A stretch of DNA of 64,000 bases, taken from the NCBI RefSeq assembly GCF_009724245.1, contig NZ_WNNK01000007.1:216022-280021 (forward strand), in the 5' to 3' direction. The position numbers and the translations under genes were made by a program. Under the pieces are notes generated by a model. It saw only the letters and a list, made by a program, of their open reading frames with translations, searched no databases and was not told where the DNA came from. Shown here piece by piece: positions 60,186 through 64,000 of the stretch. The first letter of the stretch is position 1; each line of letters opens with the position of its first letter. This stretch comes from Pseudomonas spelaei (GTDB taxonomy: Bacteria; Pseudomonadota; Gammaproteobacteria; Pseudomonadales; Pseudomonadaceae).

Positions 60186-60369
60186 GCCGTAATAGAAAGA
60201 GGCCTGTCACCCCATCAGGAATACGGCGTTGAAGCCCCTGGCTTCAAGGCTTTGACTTCGGCATGGAAGCGGCGCGATCAGCTGCCTTCCTACTGTCCCG
60301 AAGTGGTTATGCCCGGTTTCACCGGTTGTAGTGCTTCAGGACGGAACGGTGGGCACCGTGATGGTGCCC
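60186..60369 (+). promoter_or_regulatory. Structured leader of nrdA (chain of hairpins)
   Basis: Predicted stems in order: GCCGTA/TACGGC (60186-60227) enclosing CCTG/CAGG; TTGAAGCC/GGCTTCAA (60229-60247); CCGGT/ACCGG (60313-60325); GGGCACC/GGTGCCC (60351-60369), ending 33 nt before the nrdA ATG. There is no open frame here. The chain suggests a cis-acting RNA; pairing was judged by eye, with no covariation test. Confidence 0.5.
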
Positions 60370-60402
60370 AAATAAATACAGAGAATGTGGAGACAACCCC
60401 CC

Positions 60403-63297
60403 ATGCAAACCGACACAACTCGCGAGAACCCGCAAGGCTCCGTGCCGCAGGGCGCTGATTCGAATATGGATCTGTCCGCTACCGCGCCCGGCCAATTGCG
60501 TGTGATCAAGCGTAACGGCACTGTCGTTCCTTACACCGATGACAAAATCACCGTCGCCATCACCAAAGCGTTTCTTGCAGTTGAAGGCGGCACCGCAGCT
60601 GCTTCGTCGCGCATCCACGACACTGTTGCCCGCCTGACTGAACAAGTCACCGCGACCTTCAAGCGTCGCATGCCATCGGGCGGCACCATCCACATCGAAG
60701 AAATCCAGGACCAGGTCGAACTGGCCCTGATGCGTGCCGGCGAGCAGAAAGTAGCCCGCGACTACGTGATCTACCGTGACGCCCGCTCCAAGGAACGTGC
60801 CGTACGTGCACCGTCCGAAGAAACCGTGCAGGCTCACCCGTCGATCCGCATCACCCTGGCTGACGGTTCTTTCGCGCCGCTGGACATGGGCCGCCTGAAC
60901 ACCATCGTCACCGAAGCCTGCGAAGGCCTGGAAGAAGTCGACGGCGACCTGATCCAGCGTGAAACCCTGAAGAACCTGTACGACGGCGTGGCCCTGACCG
61001 ACGTCAATACCGCCCTGGTGATGACCGCCCGTACCCTGGTTGAGCGTGAGCCGAACTACTCGTTCGTCACCGCCCGCCTGTTGATGGACACCCTGCGTGC
61101 CGAAGGCCTGGGCTTCCTGAAAGTTGCCGAAAGCGCTACCCACCACGAGATGGTTGACCTGTACGCCAAGGCGCTGCCGGCCTACATCGCCAAGGGTATC
61201 GAATTCGAATTGCTGAACCCGATCCTGGCCACCTTCGACCTGGAAAAACTCGGCAAGGCGATCAACCACGAGCGTGACCAGCAGTTCACTTACCTGGGCC
61301 TGCAAACCCTGTACGACCGTTACTTCATCCACAAGGACGGTATCCGCTTCGAACTGCCGCAGATCTTCTTCATGCGCGTGGCCATGGGCCTGGCGATCGA
61401 AGAGAAGCACAAAGAAGACCGTGCCATCGAGTTCTACAACCTGCTGTCGTCCTTCGACTACATGTCGTCGACCCCAACGCTGTTCAACGCCGGCACCCTG
61501 CGTCCACAGCTGTCGAGCTGCTACCTGACCACCGTGCCGGATGACCTGTCGGGCATCTACCACGCGATCCACGACAACGCCATGTTGTCCAAATTCGCTG
61601 GCGGCCTGGGCAACGACTGGACGCCGGTGCGTGCACTGGGTTCGTACATCAAGGGCACCAACGGCAAGTCCCAGGGCGTCGTACCGTTCCTGAAAGTCGT
61701 GAACGACACCGCCGTAGCGGTCAACCAGGGTGGCAAGCGCAAAGGCGCTGTGTGTGCCTACCTGGAAACCTGGCACATGGACATTGAAGAGTTCATCGAG
61801 CTGCGCAAGAACACCGGTGATGACCGTCGTCGTACCCACGACATGAACACCGCCAACTGGATCCCTGACCTGTTCATGAAGCGCGTCTTCGATGACGGCC
61901 CGTGGACCCTGTTCTCGCCGTCGGAAGTACCGGATCTGCACGACCTGACCGGCAAGGCCTTCGAAGAGCGTTACGAGTACTACGAAGCCCTGTCCCAGTA
62001 CCCAGGCAAGATCAAGCTGTTCAAGACCATCCAGGCCAAAGACCTGTGGCGCAAAATGCTGTCCATGCTGTTCGAAACCGGCCACCCTTGGCTGACTTTC
62101 AAAGACCCATGCAACCTGCGCAGCCCGCAGCAGCACGTGGGCGTGGTCCACAGCTCGAACCTGTGCACCGAGATCACCTTGAACACCAACAAGGACGAGA
62201 TCGCCGTTTGCAACCTGGGCTCGATCAACCTGCCGAACCACATCACAGACGGCAAGCTGGACACCGCCAAGCTGCAACGCACCGTGAACACCGCCGTTCG
62301 CATGCTCGATAACGTTATCGACATCAACTACTACTCGGTACCGCAGGCGCAGAACTCCAACTTCAAGCACCGTCCAGTTGGCCTGGGCATCATGGGCTTC
62401 CAGGACGCGCTGTACCTGCAGCACATTCCTTACGGTTCGGACGCTGCAGTCGAGTTCGCCGACAAATCCATGGAAGCGGTCAGCTACTACGCGATCCAGG
62501 CTTCCTGCGACCTGGCCGACGAGCGCGGCGCCTACGAGACGTTCCAGGGTTCCCTGTGGTCCAAAGGCATCCTGCCGCTGGATTCGCAACAGATCCTGAT
62601 CGAGCAACGTGGCCAGAAGTACATCGACGTTGACCTGAACGAATCCCTGGACTGGGCGCCGGTACGTGCCCGTGTGCAGAAAGGCATTCGTAACTCCAAC
62701 ATCATGGCCATCGCACCGACCGCCACCATCGCCAACATCACGGGCGTGTCGCAGTCGATCGAACCGACCTACCAGAACCTGTATGTGAAATCGAACCTGT
62801 CGGGCGAATTCACCGTGATCAACCCGTACCTGGTTCGCGACCTCAAAGCCCGCGGCCTGTGGGACTCGGTCATGATCAACGACCTGAAGTACTACGACGG
62901 TTCGGTGCAGCAGATCGAGCGCATCCCGCAAGAACTCAAAGAGCTCTACGCGACCGCTTTCGAAGTGGATACCAAGTGGATCGTTGACGCCGCCAGCCGC
63001 CGCCAGAAGTGGATCGACCAGGCTCAGTCGCTGAACCTGTACATCGCCGGCGCTTCGGGCAAGAAGCTGGACGTGACCTACCGCATGGCCTGGTACCGTG
63101 GCCTGAAAACCACTTACTACCTCCGTGCCCTGGCCGCCACCAGCACCGAGAAGTCGACCATCAACACCGGTAAGCTGAACGCGGTTTCCAGCGGCGGCAA
63201 CCACGGTGATGATTCGGTCCTGGCTGCTCCTGCCGGCCCGGCACCCGTGCCAAAGGCGTGTGCGATTGATGAGCCGGATTGCGAAGCTTGCCAATAA
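60403..63297 (+). CDS. nrdA: Class Ia ribonucleotide reductase alpha subunit
   Basis: A 964-residue subunit reducing ribonucleotides to deoxyribonucleotides. Two N-terminal ATP-cone domains (about 25-140 and 145-240) regulate overall activity by dATP/ATP, as in P. aeruginosa NrdA. Catalytic residues are visible: Cys373 (LSSCYL), the NLCTE loop Asn586, Cys588 and Glu590, Cys603 (VCNLGS) and the C-terminal redox cysteines (Cys960, Cys963). GGAG ten bases upstream selects the ATG at 60403 over one six codons earlier. nrdB does not follow; a strong terminator and an opposite-strand gene do. Confidence 0.97.
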   Translation: MQTDTTRENPQGSVPQGADSNMDLSATAPGQLRVIKRNGTVVPYTDDKITVAITKAFLAVEGGTAAASSRIHDTVARLTEQVTATFKRRMPSGGTIHIEEIQDQVELALMRAGEQKVARDYVIYRDARSKERAVRAPSEETVQAHPSIRITLADGSFAPLDMGRLNTIVTEACEGLEEVDGDLIQRETLKNLYDGVALTDVNTALVMTARTLVEREPNYSFVTARLLMDTLRAEGLGFLKVAESATHHEMVDLYAKALPAYIAKGIEFELLNPILATFDLEKLGKAINHERDQQFTYLGLQTLYDRYFIHKDGIRFELPQIFFMRVAMGLAIEEKHKEDRAIEFYNLLSSFDYMSSTPTLFNAGTLRPQLSSCYLTTVPDDLSGIYHAIHDNAMLSKFAGGLGNDWTPVRALGSYIKGTNGKSQGVVPFLKVVNDTAVAVNQGGKRKGAVCAYLETWHMDIEEFIELRKNTGDDRRRTHDMNTANWIPDLFMKRVFDDGPWTLFSPSEVPDLHDLTGKAFEERYEYYEALSQYPGKIKLFKTIQAKDLWRKMLSMLFETGHPWLTFKDPCNLRSPQQHVGVVHSSNLCTEITLNTNKDEIAVCNLGSINLPNHITDGKLDTAKLQRTVNTAVRMLDNVIDINYYSVPQAQNSNFKHRPVGLGIMGFQDALYLQHIPYGSDAAVEFADKSMEAVSYYAIQASCDLADERGAYETFQGSLWSKGILPLDSQQILIEQRGQKYIDVDLNESLDWAPVRARVQKGIRNSNIMAIAPTATIANITGVSQSIEPTYQNLYVKSNLSGEFTVINPYLVRDLKARGLWDSVMINDLKYYDGSVQQIERIPQELKELYATAFEVDTKWIVDAASRRQKWIDQAQSLNLYIAGASGKKLDVTYRMAWYRGLKTTYYLRALAATSTEKSTINTGKLNAVSSGGNHGDDSVLAAPAGPAPVPKACAIDEPDCEACQ

Positions 63298-63307
63298 GCT
63301 GAGCCGG

Positions 63308-63373
63308 TCCCGGGCATGAGTGCCCGGGATTGAAAGAGCCCCCGATAGTCCCGGCTATCGGGGGTTTTCTTTT
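63308..63373 (+). terminator. Double hairpin terminator of nrdA
   Basis: A first hairpin TCCCGGGCA-TGAG-TGCCCGGGA (63308-63329) is followed by CCCCCGATAG/CTATCGGGGG (63339-63364) with a T-rich tail. The second is a classic rho-independent terminator, isolating nrdA from anything downstream. Confidence 0.93.
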
Positions 63374-63376
63374 GCC

Positions 63377-64000
63377 TTAAGTGCCAAACAATACCGTCGC
63401 CGTGCCCGATTGAGGCGCACCACCTCGCCGCCCCCACAACTCAATCCGACCATCGAAAACGGCCATCGAGTGACCGTTGTACTCCACGGTCCCCACCTTA
63501 CTTCGCCGTAAATCAGCGTCCGTAGCGGCCCGCATATTGTTTTTCAGGCCCAAGCGATACAAACCTTCCCGGCTATGTTCTCCATCATTGAGCGTTTTCA
63601 TTGCGTCATAAAAGCCAAGGTTCCTGTAACCGTCATTTCCTTCCTTTTGCGCACGTTTGACGCTCGCGGCATACATGAAATTGGCATCCGTTATCATGGA
63701 CGGATCATCACCCTGGAATCGCGCGTATTCTGCCGCCTGTTTCAATTCTGCTTTGGATACATGGACCGCGCCCCCATCCCGCATCACCACGTCCCAGCCA
63801 TCACCTGCTTCCTTTACACTTTTAAAGACATCAGTAGGTTTCTGACCGAACTGCTGCATAGCAGCCTTGATTGCTGAAACAGTGACGCAATTTCCGGCTG
63901 GGCCCTGGCTGAAGCCACTCCAGATGTTTTTCGGTTTTTGCCCTGGATTGCTGTTATCCACTTTGTAATTGTAATGATTGGCCCCCTCAGTAAGCGGCAG
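63377..64000 (-). CDS. 3' part of a gene, C-terminal papain-fold-like cysteine hydrolase domain
   Basis: The frame stays open to the right edge, so this is the C-terminal 207 residues of a longer protein; the GTG at 63961 is probably internal. A candidate nucleophile is the Cys of GPAGNCVTVSAIKAA, followed about 150 residues later by NGHSMAVFDGRIELWG, where His and Asp could complete a Cys-His-Asp triad. Spacing and local sequence suggest a papain-like (peptidase or transglutaminase) fold. The gene is visibly AT-richer than its neighbours, suggesting acquisition. It converges on nrdA. Family not recognised; activity is inference. Confidence 0.6.
   Translation of the reverse strand: MPLTEGANHYNYKVDNSNPGQKPKNIWSGFSQGPAGNCVTVSAIKAAMQQFGQKPTDVFKSVKEAGDGWDVVMRDGGAVHVSKAELKQAAEYARFQGDDPSMITDANFMYAASVKRAQKEGNDGYRNLGFYDAMKTLNDGEHSREGLYRLGLKNNMRAATDADLRRSKVGTVEYNGHSMAVFDGRIELWGRRGGAPQSGTATVLFGT

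Noticed and set aside
60060..60370. Cobalamin riboswitch or NrdR box pair before nrdA
   Set aside because: No B12-box-like conserved stretch was found, and ACACATAT-like half sites are isolated rather than paired at the helical spacing NrdR needs.
60319..63294. 991-codon open frame antisense to nrdA
   Set aside because: It runs through the coding strand of a highly biased, high-GC gene; the product is rich in Val, Gln, His and Gly with no domain. A shadow.

Overview
The window reads as chromosomal core DNA of a fluorescent pseudomonad, most likely the Pseudomonas fluorescens group. Coding density is high and GC is high. Gene families and gene neighbours (gacS-ldhA, phoPQ beside dctA, holB-tmk-mltG-pabC-fabF-acpP-fabG-fabD-plsX-rpmF-yceD) match that genus. 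Most gaps between operons carry Pseudomonas REP/REPIN palindromes. Comparisons with P. aeruginosa are from memory; no search was run.

Layout. 0.1-4.4 kb: a four-gene minus-strand operon (GntR regulator, ADP-ribosylglycohydrolase-like protein, NCS1 permease, PfkB kinase) resembling E. coli yegTUVW. 4.5-7.5 kb: DUF1285 protein, DUF4823 lipoprotein, moaA and a TetR regulator. 7.8-7.9 kb: a probable RgsA small RNA. 7.9-17.7 kb: a fatty-acid/DNA-replication block on the minus strand (TatD-family DNase, holB, tmk, mltG, pabC, fabF, acpP, fabG, fabD, plsX, rpmF, yceD); pilZ, normally between holB and the TatD gene, is absent. 17.8-25.2 kb: maf on plus, then an S49 protease, HAD phosphatase and rluC on minus, then rne on plus behind a roughly 0.7 kb leader. 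25.2-29.6 kb: a molybdenum hydroxylase operon with its own XdhC- and MocA-like maturation factors. 29.8-34.4 kb: an overlapping envelope operon (ExbB/ExbD-like pair, lpxK, Trm112-like protein, kdsB, low-molecular-weight phosphatase, murB). 34.4-37.4 kb: comEC and a DUF2062 protein. 37.4-43.4 kb: a two-component pair divergent from gacS, then ldhA. 43.5-49.6 kb: small housekeeping genes (META lipoprotein, TlpA-like lipoprotein, arsC-like, wrbA-like, DUF2069, Tag-like glycosylase, ttcA, Yip1-family, SprT). 49.7-53.7 kb: a family III CoA-transferase, dctA with a sigma-54 promoter and palindromic upstream sites, and an AraC regulator. 53.8-56.2 kb: a small secreted protein, phoP and phoQ behind four perfectly phased PhoP-type repeats. 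56.4-59.5 kb: a phosphopantetheinyl transferase and an RstAB-like pair. 60.4-63.3 kb: nrdA with a long structured leader and a strong terminator. 63.4 kb to the end: the 3' part of an AT-richer gene whose product looks like a papain-fold cysteine hydrolase.

The most interesting signals are regulatory: the 11-bp-phased GTTCAG array controlling a secreted-protein/phoPQ operon, the dctA sigma-54 promoter with its enhancer-like palindromes, the structured nrdA leader, and the rne leader with a hairpin in place of a Shine-Dalgarno sequence. The yegTUVW-like cluster and the truncated cysteine-hydrolase gene beside nrdA are the best candidates for uncharacterised biology.
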